Positions 17,357-24,845 of a stretch of 34,660 nucleotides of DNA are shown piece by piece; position 1 is the first letter of the stretch; the number at the start of each line of letters is the position of its first letter. Origin of the DNA: Planctomycetota bacterium (GTDB lineage Bacteria; Planctomycetota; UBA1135; GCA-002686595); the NCBI GenBank assembly GCA_029259605.1, contig JAJDEV010000025.1, positions 1 to 34,660 of the forward strand, given 5' to 3'. The notes below the pieces were generated by a model. That model was not told the DNA's origin, made no database searches, and saw only the letters and a program-made list of their open reading frames with translations. The translations under genes and the position numbers were made by a program.

Positions 17357-18691
17357 ATGCAAACCAAGACACCACAACGAAGACGCCGCACCCGACTTGA
17401 CCGGAGAGACGAGCCCGCGTTCCCGCGCTGGCGCCGTGGCGTCCTCGGCATCGTTGCGCTCGCGCTGTCGACCGTCACCGCTGCACAGAGTGTGCTGGTC
17501 GTGGATCAAAGCGGAGCTACGACAGGTGCGTACTCGGCCGTGCAAGCCGCGGTCGACGCCGCGATCGACGGGGACGTGATCCTCGTGCGCGCCGGCGTCT
17601 ACGACGAGGCCGTCGTCGTGCTCGGGAAGTCCGTGACGCTGCAGGCGGACCGCGCGGTGCCGACCGACACCGTCGCGCTTCAGTCCCTGCGCGTGCAGAA
17701 CTTGGCCGGGAATCAGCCGTTCACCCTGCGAGGCATCGATCTGGGCGCAGTGTCGGATCTGGGATTCCAGTTTCGGACGACGCTCATTCTCGAAAACAAC
17801 GCGGCACCCGTTCAGATCGAAGACGTGTGGTTCTCCGACGAATCCGTCTTCTTCACCGTCGCGACGGTCGACGGCATACGCATCGAGGATTGTGCGTCCG
17901 TCTGCCTCACCCGGATCTACCTGACGAAGGTATCGTCGCTCAGCTCCCCGTCCGGCTCCCCGCCGCGCATCGATGTCTCCCGTTCCACTGCGTTCCTCTT
18001 CGACAGCCACGTCGACGCTTCCGAGACCGAGGTCTACTTCGGAGGAGGATCTTCGAATGCGCTGGGCGAGTCCGGAGTGCGCGTGATCGACGGATTCCTC
18101 GGCGTCTACGAAACCTACGTCAAGGGCGGATTGAACCTGTACATACCGGGCTCGGGCCACTCGTGTCCGACGGTGACCGAGGGGCCAGCGGGTATCGACG
18201 CGCTTCGGTGCACGCTCACGGTCCACGACAGCACGATCCTCGGCGGCGGACGTCCTCCTTTTCCGACCGGCTGCCCTTCTGGCCCGATGGGGCCCGCGAT
18301 CGCCTTGGACGCCTCGACTCAGACCACCATCCCGGGCGAGGCGAGGACGCACGTGGCGTCGTCTCCCGTTCGAGAAGATGGCACGCTCTCGATCTCCTTC
18401 GTGGGCATTCCCGGCGACCTCGCGTGGGGAATCATCGGGATGAACCCCGGCGCAGGTGTCACGCGGCGTAGCTTCGACGGACCGTTGTTGCTCTCCGCCC
18501 CGATCGTCACGGCCTTCGTCGGTACGGTGCCCGCGTCGGGTGTCCTCGATGTGAGCGTCCCGATCGGCGAGCTCGGTCTCGGAGTCTCCGGAGTTGTCGT
18601 GCATGCGCAGGGGACGTTCTTCGATCCCGCCGCGCGGCGCTTCGTCTTGAGTGAGCCCACGGCGGTGACGCTCCTGGATCGATCCCTTTAG
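17357..18691 (+). CDS. Secreted protein with right-handed beta-helix domain
   Basis: A 444-residue exported protein. A long, Arg-rich, basic N terminus precedes the hydrophobic core of a signal peptide (GVLGIVALALSTVTAAQS, about residues 28-45). The mature part opens with YSAVQAAVDAAIDGDVILV and VRAGVYDEAVVVLGKSVTLQ, the entry sequence of pectin-lyase-like parallel beta-helices, which hold many polysaccharide lyases and adhesins. The helix seems to run to about residue 310. The last 130 residues form a separate beta-rich domain (GDLAWGIIGMNPGAG, then PIVTAFVGTVPASGV and VVVHAQGTFFDP) of a type I associate with planctomycete exported proteins. No catalytic residues can be named. It is probably the partner of the divergent secreted gene. 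Confidence 0.78.
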   Translation: MQTKTPQRRRRTRLDRRDEPAFPRWRRGVLGIVALALSTVTAAQSVLVVDQSGATTGAYSAVQAAVDAAIDGDVILVRAGVYDEAVVVLGKSVTLQADRAVPTDTVALQSLRVQNLAGNQPFTLRGIDLGAVSDLGFQFRTTLILENNAAPVQIEDVWFSDESVFFTVATVDGIRIEDCASVCLTRIYLTKVSSLSSPSGSPPRIDVSRSTAFLFDSHVDASETEVYFGGGSSNALGESGVRVIDGFLGVYETYVKGGLNLYIPGSGHSCPTVTEGPAGIDALRCTLTVHDSTILGGGRPPFPTGCPSGPMGPAIALDASTQTTIPGEARTHVASSPVREDGTLSISFVGIPGDLAWGIIGMNPGAGVTRRSFDGPLLLSAPIVTAFVGTVPASGVLDVSVPIGELGLGVSGVVVHAQGTFFDPAARRFVLSEPTAVTLLDRSL

Positions 18692-18707
18692 ACCTACGCG
18701 GAGCTCG

Positions 18708-18725
18708 AGGGCGCCGTCTCGCCCT
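18708..18725. terminator. Short hairpin between convergent genes
   Basis: AGGGCG (18708-18713) and CGCCCT (18720-18725) form a six-base stem with a six-base loop in the 45-base gap between the stop codons of two convergent genes. There is no T-tract, so it would be a weak terminator in either direction. Confidence 0.3.
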
Positions 18726-18736
18726 GTCACACACCG

Positions 18737-19390
18737 TCAGCCCGCGGCCGGTGCGCGCAGCTCGTGCCACCACACCCAGAGGAAGCGCGCAAGCGTGGCG
18801 AAGCCGGCGGCGAAGCCGGTCGCTACGAAGACGAGCGCGAAGTCCGCGGTGATGAAGCTGCGTGTGACGCCGAAGAAGTTCATCAGTGAGAAGGCGAACA
18901 CGAAGAAGCCGAGCTTCTCCCACCGATCGAGCCGCGGTTCCGGGACGGGTGCGGAGAATGGCGTGAGCGTCAGCGCCGGACGGAAGCGGTGGAAGTCCCA
19001 CAGGCACAGGAACACGATCGCCAGCATCATCAGGCCCGTGACGATCGGCGTGCCGCCGAAGTGCAGGCTGACGGTGATGACGAAGATGTTCGCCATGATC
19101 GGCAGGAAGAGCAGCGCTCCGAGGTGCGCGACGCGCGGGAAGAGCAAGAGGAGCGCCGCGACGACCTGCGTCAAGCCGAGGAACCGCCAGTACAGGCCCG
19201 TTTGATAGAGCGCCTCGAAGAACGCGCCGATCGGGTTGTCCGTACCGATCTGCGTGAATCGCTGACCCGTGAGCTTGACCAGCCCGGTCGGCAGGAATCC
19301 GGCGGCGAGCAGGATGCGCGTGAAGATCGCGAGGCGGTAGAAGAACGCGCAGGAGCGGATGCGAAGGAAGACGCGGTCGATGAGGGGCAC
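18737..19390 (-). CDS. DoxX-like membrane protein
   Basis: A 217-residue inner-membrane protein. The conserved opening RLAIFTRILLAAGFLPTGLVKLTGQ (read in two pieces) is the DoxX-type first helix with its G-x-x-K motif. Helices follow at about 75-95 (TQVVAALLLLFPRVAHLGAL), 95-115 and 118-135, and two further ones make up the last 70 residues, more than the usual four. Family members act in redox or respiratory-type functions, but most are uncharacterised. GTG 19390 is chosen because GAGG lies about 7 bases upstream and the first helix follows; the frame upstream is Arg-rich nonsense. It follows the thioredoxin-like gene by 83 bases on the same strand, which fits a redox pairing. Confidence 0.82.
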   Translation of the reverse strand: MPLIDRVFLRIRSCAFFYRLAIFTRILLAAGFLPTGLVKLTGQRFTQIGTDNPIGAFFEALYQTGLYWRFLGLTQVVAALLLLFPRVAHLGALLFLPIMANIFVITVSLHFGGTPIVTGLMMLAIVFLCLWDFHRFRPALTLTPFSAPVPEPRLDRWEKLGFFVFAFSLMNFFGVTRSFITADFALVFVATGFAAGFATLARFLWVWWHELRAPAAG

Positions 19391-19473
19391 GGCGGGCCTC
19401 GGGTGGGGGTCGCGCGGGGCGGAGTCGAACGCTGCCGGATCGCGCGGGGGCGGCCCGACTACGCGGTCGGCAC

Positions 19474-20610
19474 CTACTCCGTTTCCGACATCCAGGCGTC
19501 GAGTCGATCCCCGAGCGCCGCGACGTCGAGCAACGTGCCGACGTGCAGATAGCGGATGCGCCCCGCCGGATCCGCGATCAGGTGCAGCGGGAAGCCCGCG
19601 GCGACGAGGTCGTCGGGACGCGGCGCCGCGCGCAGGACCCGGTAGTCGAACGGCGTGCGCTCGAGGAAGGGCAGGACGACGTCCCACGGCTCGGGGCTCG
19701 CGGCGACGAACGCGACGCCGTCGTCGCGTGCAAAGCGTGCGCGCAGTGCGTTGAGCCCCGGGATCTCGCGCACGCATCCGGTGCACGTCGTCTCCCAGAC
19801 GTTGAGCACGAGCCACCGACCCCGCTCGTCCGCCGTCGAGCGCGCGTGCCCGTCGACATCCTCGAGCGCGTAGTCGGGAAGCAGGAACCCCTCGGCCAAC
19901 GCCTTGTCGGAGTGGTAGGCGAGCAGCTGCGCCGTCATTCCCGCTCGATCGACCGACCCGAGTCGGAACGCCGCGTTGCCGAGATGGAACGGCCGCGCCG
20001 GATCGCGCACTTCGCTCGCGTCGAACGCTCGGTCACCGTTCGCGTCGACGAGCAGGCGTAGCGCGTCGGGGTCATCGAAGCCGATCGCGGCGCGCGCGTG
20101 AATGAGACCGAAGAGCGTCGATGTGGCGCCGTCACCGAACGCGCCGATGCGCAGCGCCATGCTGCGATAGAGGAACGCGTTCCGATCCGGAAGGTCACGC
20201 ACCTCCACGGGAACGCGCGCGCCCTCGGCGTACTCCCACTGGAACGGGATGACCCACCCGCGAACGAGCGCGCCGATGGGGGACTTGGCGCGCACCTCGA
20301 CGAACGCCTCCGTGGCGAGCGCATCGTCGGCCGTCGCGAAGAAGAAGCGAGGCGCGCCGCCGCTCGTCCCCGCGACCACGATCAGGCGCTCCGAGCCGAA
20401 GTCGAGCAACGCGTGCCGGGGAGCGTCGATCCCGAGGTCGACGGCGACCCCGGGCGGATAGCCCGGTCGCGCCGCTGCGAGCGAATACCCGAGGACGTCC
20501 GCGGCGACGTGGGCAGTCGCGTCAGCCGCGCGCAACGTGATGTGTTCCTGCGGCGCGGGCGCGAGTGCGCACGCCGCGACGAGGGCGGCCCGAGTGCCGA
20601 GATCGATCAT
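19474..20610 (-). CDS. TlpA-like thioredoxin-fold protein with EF-hand-like loop
   Basis: A 378-residue probably exported protein with a short hydrophobic N terminus (AALVAACALAPAP). The first 240 residues are a domain I do not recognise. It contains DANGDRAFDASE at 189-200, with acidic or Asn residues at loop positions 1, 3, 5, 9 and 12 as in a calcium-binding EF-hand or dockerin-type loop. The last 135 residues are a thioredoxin fold: LLPDYALEDVDG, then WLVLNVWETTCTGCVREIPGL with the redox pair C276/C279, then PLHLIADPAGRIRYLHVG with the cis-Pro region. This is the TlpA/ResA type of thiol-disulfide oxidoreductase. The start is ATG 20610; no Shine-Dalgarno is seen (a C-run lies upstream in mRNA sense). 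Its partner protein is unknown. Confidence 0.85.
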   Translation of the reverse strand: MIDLGTRAALVAACALAPAPQEHITLRAADATAHVAADVLGYSLAAARPGYPPGVAVDLGIDAPRHALLDFGSERLIVVAGTSGGAPRFFFATADDALATEAFVEVRAKSPIGALVRGWVIPFQWEYAEGARVPVEVRDLPDRNAFLYRSMALRIGAFGDGATSTLFGLIHARAAIGFDDPDALRLLVDANGDRAFDASEVRDPARPFHLGNAAFRLGSVDRAGMTAQLLAYHSDKALAEGFLLPDYALEDVDGHARSTADERGRWLVLNVWETTCTGCVREIPGLNALRARFARDDGVAFVAASPEPWDVVLPFLERTPFDYRVLRAAPRPDDLVAAGFPLHLIADPAGRIRYLHVGTLLDVAALGDRLDAWMSETE

Positions 20611-20861
20611 GGGGGGAAAGACGCGCCGAACGCCGTGTTGCTGACGTCGTTGCCAGATCTGTTCGCGCGGCCGGGTCGCGTAGGAGGGCGACGACAGTCA
20701 ACCGCGTGCACTCAGGTGTACGACGAACTCGCGCTCGACGAAAGAACCGATCGATTGTCCGATGCGAAGGGTTCGTCACAGGTGTGTCGGCACCCGGCGA
20801 GCTCGGGATCGCCGAGTGCAGGCTCGAGCACGAACCCTGCGCGCGGCGTGCCGAAGGGGAC
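20611..20861. other. Intergenic spacer
   Basis: About 250 bases between the start of the thioredoxin-like gene and the terminator of the operon upstream. It should contain the promoter of the thioredoxin-like gene. I see no clear promoter hexamers, RNA gene or conserved protein. Confidence 0.3.
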
Positions 20862-20908
20862 GGCGAAAACGAAAGAGGCCGCGGAGACAAGCGTGTCTCC
20901 GCGGCCTC
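20862..20908 (-). terminator. Strong Rho-independent terminator
   Basis: A perfect 15-base-pair stem, GAGGCCGCGGAGACA (20875-20889) with TGTCTCCGCGGCCTC (20894-20908), around a four-base loop. On the reverse strand it is followed by TTTCGTTTTCG. It lies 20 bases beyond the stop of the 119-residue gene and closes the three-gene reverse-strand unit. Confidence 0.85.
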
Positions 20909-20928
20909 GGGTGCGACCGAGAGGGTGG

Positions 20929-21288
20929 TTACCGCTTCCCTCGCCAGCGGTGCTCGAGGATTCGCATGTGAGCCCGAGCCGTCATCGCCCGGAAGTGGTG
21001 CAGCTCGAAGCTGCGCGCCAGGTCACGCCAACGCTCGGGCAGGCGAGTCCCATACCGCTTCCAGGCGGTGCGAAGGAACGCGCGGGAGCGCGCCGTTCGG
21101 GCCCGAAACACCGTTCCCGTGGGGTCGGTCGGCGGGTTCGAGCTCGGATGCCGCAGCGCGTACGTGGGGAGATGCATGTCGGGGAACTGCTCCCGGATGA
21201 CGATCCGAATCTGACGCCGCAACTCGTGCGAGTCGTGCGTGTCGACCGGACGTTCGCGGTGCCGTTCGGGGGACGATAGTTGCTTCAT
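20929..21288 (-). CDS. Small basic protein, unknown function
   Basis: A 119-residue, strongly basic protein (many Arg and His) without signal peptide or membrane segment. The second half, from about TARSRAFLRTAWKRYGTRLP to the end, looks like two or three amphipathic helices. I recognise no family. Evidence that it is real: ATG 21288 has AAGGAG 8 bases upstream, the best Shine-Dalgarno in this region, and this site overlaps the TAA of the preceding double-ACT gene; a strong terminator follows directly. It is thus the last gene of an operon of three. Nucleic-acid binding is a possibility from charge alone. Confidence 0.65.
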   Translation of the reverse strand: MKQLSSPERHRERPVDTHDSHELRRQIRIVIREQFPDMHLPTYALRHPSSNPPTDPTGTVFRARTARSRAFLRTAWKRYGTRLPERWRDLARSFELHHFRAMTARAHMRILEHRWRGKR

Positions 21289-21300
21289 AGAGAAGGCTCC

Positions 21301-21888
21301 TTAGTGAATGAACTCGTTGGAACCGAGAGCGCGTCGCTCGACCGAGCTCTTCCCGATCGCCGTGACGTCGAAGTCGTAGCCGTACCGATCCGCGAGCTCG
21401 GTGAGCGCGTGGGTCAAGGTCATGAGGGACTTGTCAGGGCCGAGGCTTACGACGAACTTCCCGACGAACAACGGTGCTCCGCTGTGCGCCGCGCCCATCT
21501 GGTTCGCGCCGTACCTCTCGATGGAGGCGTGGATCGGCGCGAGGGTTCGCGAGACGTTGAGGACGATGCCCTTCTGGTCCCACGAGTACACGAGCACCTC
21601 GGCGTCGCCCGCCTCCGAAGAGTTGATGGACGGCGTGTGCTTGGCGGGCTGCACGTGAATCGTGTGCTCCTTGCGCAGCCCGTCGATGGCCTCCATGAAC
21701 ACGTGGATGTGGGTCTCCGGAATGCTCACGAGCGCCGACGTCGCGTAGAGATCGGCGTGACGCTGTCCGTGCGATTGAACGATGCTGCCCGCCGCAGTGT
21801 GCACGGACTGGGCGATTTCAGCGTTTACGCCGATGCCGTCGTGCGACAGCGACACCAGCGCGAAATAGCGATCCTGTTTCGAAATCAT
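21301..21888 (-). CDS. Double-ACT-domain protein, GcvR-like
   Basis: A 195-residue protein made of two ACT-type units and nothing else. The first (about residues 6-78) begins RYFALVSLSHDGIGVNAEI, the second (about 95-178) begins EVLVYSWDQKGIVLNVSRTL. Both show the beta-alpha-beta opening with D-x-x-G-I-V at the ligand-binding turn. Two tandem ACT units without a DNA-binding domain is the plan of the glycine-cleavage repressor GcvR and of small amino-acid sensors, so binding an amino acid or similar small ligand is inferred. Nothing shows that it acts on a gcv operon. ATG 21888 has GGAGA 6-10 bases upstream. It is the middle gene of the three-gene unit; 184 bases separate it from the gene ahead. 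Confidence 0.75.
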   Translation of the reverse strand: MISKQDRYFALVSLSHDGIGVNAEIAQSVHTAAGSIVQSHGQRHADLYATSALVSIPETHIHVFMEAIDGLRKEHTIHVQPAKHTPSINSSEAGDAEVLVYSWDQKGIVLNVSRTLAPIHASIERYGANQMGAAHSGAPLFVGKFVVSLGPDKSLMTLTHALTELADRYGYDFDVTAIGKSSVERRALGSNEFIH

Positions 21889-22072
21889 GTGGTCTCCGTT
21901 GTTGCGAGCGCGGCCGTTTCCGCGTCGCGCTCCCGAATCTAGTCCGCGATCACGTAGGCGTCGGAGAATCGCACCACCGCGTTTCGTCGCGATGCGCGAG
22001 TCGTTGCGGTCGCGGTTCCGTTGCACTGCATCGAGCGTCCGATCGTGACCGACGTCGGCCGCCTCGGTTCGC

Positions 22073-22792
22073 TCACTTGCGGTCCCACTCCATGCGGTCG
22101 TGAACCTTTTGGGCGAGCGTCGCGTACACCTGGGCGAAGGCGAACCGGTCGGCCTCGTTGCCTTGTTTCGTCGCGAGCTCCCTCACACGAGCCAAGACTT
22201 CCTCGTGCTCGCCGCTGTCGACGATGTGGCCGAGCAGCCGTTCGACATTGCTCCGGATCGTGTTCGCCGAGGCTCCGACGGCCAGGTGCCAGTCCTTCGA
22301 GATCGACTCGTAGCGCTTGCAGCCGTTCGCGAACGCGAGGAACGCGCGCATCAACGGGCGGATCTTCATCGCTCCGACGTACGGTCCGATCGCGAGCGCG
22401 AACTCGGGAAACCGCCTCCAGACGCGCTCTAGGTGCTCTGTGTGGAGGTCGAGGCGGCTCGCCGCATCGCGCACGCCCGGATCGGATACGATTCGGATCG
22501 TGACGTGACCCCGGGTGATTCGCTCACCGAAACGCGCCAGCGTGGCCCCCACACGTCGCTCGATCACCTCGTCCGACACGGGAGCGCGCAGGTCCATGTG
22601 CTCGTCGACGAGTTGGCCCAGGAGGAGCGGGAACATCGCGCTGTCACGATCGAGCCCGCAGGCGGACAACGCGCGCCGGTAGCCGTCGACGAGTTGATCG
22701 CGAACCTCGGCGCTGAAACGAAACGCGTTCGCGGGCTTCGGCGGCCGCGCGTTGAATCCATCGGAGAGAATCTCGTCGAGGTTCCACGTCAT
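22073..22792 (-). CDS. Unknown helical protein, first gene of divergent operon
   Basis: A 239-residue soluble protein with no family I can name. It is almost wholly predicted helical (for example EVRDQLVDGYRRALSACG, then ALARFGERITRGH-type segments and EEVLARVRELATKQG), with a balanced charge pattern, no signal peptide and only two cysteines. ATG 22792 begins MTWNLDEIL, and no strong ribosome site precedes it. It is transcribed away from the HTH-cupin gene at 23155 across a 362-base spacer with several palindromes, and toward the double-ACT gene. Codon use is like that of the surrounding genes, so there is no sign of very recent transfer. Confidence 0.7.
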   Translation of the reverse strand: MTWNLDEILSDGFNARPPKPANAFRFSAEVRDQLVDGYRRALSACGLDRDSAMFPLLLGQLVDEHMDLRAPVSDEVIERRVGATLARFGERITRGHVTIRIVSDPGVRDAASRLDLHTEHLERVWRRFPEFALAIGPYVGAMKIRPLMRAFLAFANGCKRYESISKDWHLAVGASANTIRSNVERLLGHIVDSGEHEEVLARVRELATKQGNEADRFAFAQVYATLAQKVHDRMEWDRK

Positions 22793-22835
22793 GTCTTCGT
22801 TCGCTCCTGCATCGACTGGAACTCACGTCGGACAC

Positions 22836-22924
22836 TTGCGCAAGGCGGGTCTGCGGCACGCAGCAGGCCTCGAATCGAGCATTCGATGTCGAACGCGTCC
22901 CAACGCGAACGATCGATCGTGTTC
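22836..22924. promoter_or_regulatory. Cluster of palindromes in the divergent spacer
   Basis: The spacer 22793-23154 holds three neat dyads within 90 bases: CTTGCGCAAG (22836-22845), TCGAAT-N5-ATTCGA (22870-22886) and GAAC-N10-GTTC (22907-22924, with ACGATCGATCGT inside). Such dyads between divergent genes are candidate operators for a dimeric HTH protein, possibly the product of the gene at 23155. The rest of the spacer shows no gene. Confidence 0.35.
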
Positions 22925-23034
22925 ACGCCTCACCCGGCAAGTGGAGTCGAGCGGCGCGTCGGAGTTCGATCGCCAACGCGAGCAAAGTGCGCTGTTCTGG
23001 TTCGCGCAATTCGAACGTAAGAACTGTCGACCTC

Positions 23035-23043
23035 TGCTAGGAT
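23035..23043 (+). promoter_or_regulatory. Candidate extended -10 element
   Basis: TGCTAGGAT has the TG-N-TAnnnT form of an extended -10 promoter. It lies 112 bases ahead of the start of the HTH-cupin gene. No convincing -35 hexamer is seen at the right distance. Confidence 0.3.
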
Positions 23044-23154
23044 CGCCATCGAGCGCGGCACGCGGCCGCGCCCGATCCTTCCGACGGAACCAGGCCCTGT
23101 TCTTCCGCCGCGCGTTCCCGTTGTTCGCACCCCCCCACGACATCGACGGAACGC

Positions 23155-24636
23155 ATGTCCGACGTCTTCCATCTTCCCGAGCGCATCCCCGAGAGCTGGC
23201 AGGACCTGACGAAGTGGGTTCGGACGCGCGAGGGCTATCGCGAGCGGCTGCGCGACGCGTTGGGTGAATCGGAGCTGCGCGCCGTCATCGACGAGATCGT
23301 CGCGGAGCGTGTGGCGCACCCGATCAAGCCGGAGACCGTGGCCGAACGCTTGGACGAGTACTTCGCGGGAGAGCGCGACCTCGACCTCAGGGACGTGGCG
23401 AAGCTGATTCGCGCCGCAGGTGTCTGGCCGCGAGTCGGGAAGGTCGCTCCGTTCGATTTGTTTCGCGCGGCGTGGATGGACGGGACTCTGGACGACGAGT
23501 TGCATCTCCGCAATCCGCGCTCGCTCTACCTGGAGCAGTTCGGGTTCCGCTTTTGGCGGATGCAGAGCGCGACGTGCGACCGCGCCTTGAACGCGACGGT
23601 CCGTCGCTGGGAATCCCGCGACGGGAAGGGCACGTCGCACGCTCACGACGGGTTGGAGGCGTCCGACTACCACGTCTCGCTCGGCGCCGGCGTGATGGCT
23701 GTTTTGAAGGGTTCGGTCGAGATCCGAGTCCTCGGCCCGAAGGGGCACCCTCCGTTGGTCGTGCACGCGGGAGAGCTCGCGGCCTATCGAATGAACTGGC
23801 CGCACAAGGTCGTTCCGCTGACCGAGGACGCGACCACGATCGAAGTTTGCGTTTCGAAGCGCGGGATCCCGACGGAGTACTTCCTCGGGGAGTACAGCTC
23901 GCCGCTGGTGGGTGAGTTCCCGCAGCCGGAGGACGAACGCCCGGGGTACGACGGTGCGCGGCACCTGCTCTCCCACGCGATCGCCAGTAGCGGCATGTCG
24001 CAGACCAAGCTCGCGCGGCTCTTGAGTTTCTGCGGGGGCACGCATCTGTCGAAGCGTTCCGGAGATGCGCTCCGAGAGCTTCTTAGAGGCGAGACGAAGC
24101 TCCTCGAGTTGAGCCACGTGCGCGAGGTGGCTCACGCGCTTCGGATTCCCGAGGGGCACTTCTTCGCACCGCTCAGCAAGCACCTCGAGGAAGTCACGAA
24201 CGGCCCCTTCAACCTGGTCGGCGACGAGCCCAGTCCGCGCATGCACGAAGTGGGCTCGTACGTGCGCGAGTGGAAGCTGTGCCATCCGCCGACCGGGATC
24301 CTCGGTCGCGAGAGTCTGCTCGAAGTGAACGTCGTCGAGTGCATCGGTCCACCGACTGAAGAGTCCGCGTGGGTCGAACGTCGGGACGACCTACGCGGTG
24401 AGCGCTTGATCGTCGTGATTCGAGGGAGTCTCGGTGTGAAGCTGCATCGCGGTGGGACGCGTGACTCCTTCTGCCGAGGTGTGCTCGGAGTCGGCGACGC
24501 GCTGTGGTTCCGTCCCGAGTTGATTCCGCATGGGCTCTGGGCCGAGCGGTCCGACGAGCCGACTCGGTTCCTCGACCTGCGCTTCCCGTATGCCGAGGGA
24601 CAGAAGCTCGCCTGGGGCAGGCTCAGAGGGTCGTAG
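23155..24636 (+). CDS. HTH-cupin-HTH-cupin protein, HEPD/MPnS-like architecture
   Basis: A 493-residue soluble protein. Residues 15-110 are helical (a possible first HTH unit). Residues 125-245 form a cupin whose first motif is complete (H162-A-H164-D-G-L-E168), with a second-motif histidine at H217 (NWPH), together a possible 2-His-1-Glu iron site. Residues 268-340 are an XRE-type HTH (LLSHAIASSGMSQTKLARLL, then LRIPEGHF). Residues 375-480 are a second cupin that keeps the fold pattern (LIVVIRGSLGVKL, GVGDALWFRPELIPHG) but has no HxH. This order, with metal ligands only in the first cupin, matches 2-hydroxyethylphosphonate dioxygenase and methylphosphonate synthase. No phosphonate genes lie nearby, so a cupin-type regulator of the divergent operon is equally open. 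ATG 23155 has no strong Shine-Dalgarno. Confidence 0.8.
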   Translation: MSDVFHLPERIPESWQDLTKWVRTREGYRERLRDALGESELRAVIDEIVAERVAHPIKPETVAERLDEYFAGERDLDLRDVAKLIRAAGVWPRVGKVAPFDLFRAAWMDGTLDDELHLRNPRSLYLEQFGFRFWRMQSATCDRALNATVRRWESRDGKGTSHAHDGLEASDYHVSLGAGVMAVLKGSVEIRVLGPKGHPPLVVHAGELAAYRMNWPHKVVPLTEDATTIEVCVSKRGIPTEYFLGEYSSPLVGEFPQPEDERPGYDGARHLLSHAIASSGMSQTKLARLLSFCGGTHLSKRSGDALRELLRGETKLLELSHVREVAHALRIPEGHFFAPLSKHLEEVTNGPFNLVGDEPSPRMHEVGSYVREWKLCHPPTGILGRESLLEVNVVECIGPPTEESAWVERRDDLRGERLIVVIRGSLGVKLHRGGTRDSFCRGVLGVGDALWFRPELIPHGLWAERSDEPTRFLDLRFPYAEGQKLAWGRLRGS

Positions 24637-24647
24637 GGATTCGATCG

Positions 24648-24679
24648 CGGAATGGCGCCGGTTGACGGGAGCCGTTCCG
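24648..24679 (+). terminator. Candidate terminator hairpin
   Basis: CGGAATGGC (24648-24656) and GCCGTTCCG (24671-24679) pair over nine positions (one G-T) 11 bases beyond the stop of the HTH-cupin gene. No T-tract follows. Confidence 0.3.
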
Positions 24680-24845
24680 ATTCGACGGCTGCGCGCTCGC
24701 CGCGTTCCTCGAAGTCTTGCCGCCGGAGAAAGGAGCGCCAAAACGGACGAAGCCGCGCGACCAACGGCCCCTCGCCCTTGCCGCGGCTGCGGCGCCCGAT
24801 AGGCTCTGGCCCTCCCGCTCGCACTTCCGTGCCGACGGCCACCTT

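Noticed and set aside
15743..18730. Reverse-strand open frame of nearly 1000 codons over two secreted genes and tRNA-Asp
   Set aside because: It crosses a tRNA and two genes with signal peptides in other frames; the composition is random-like.
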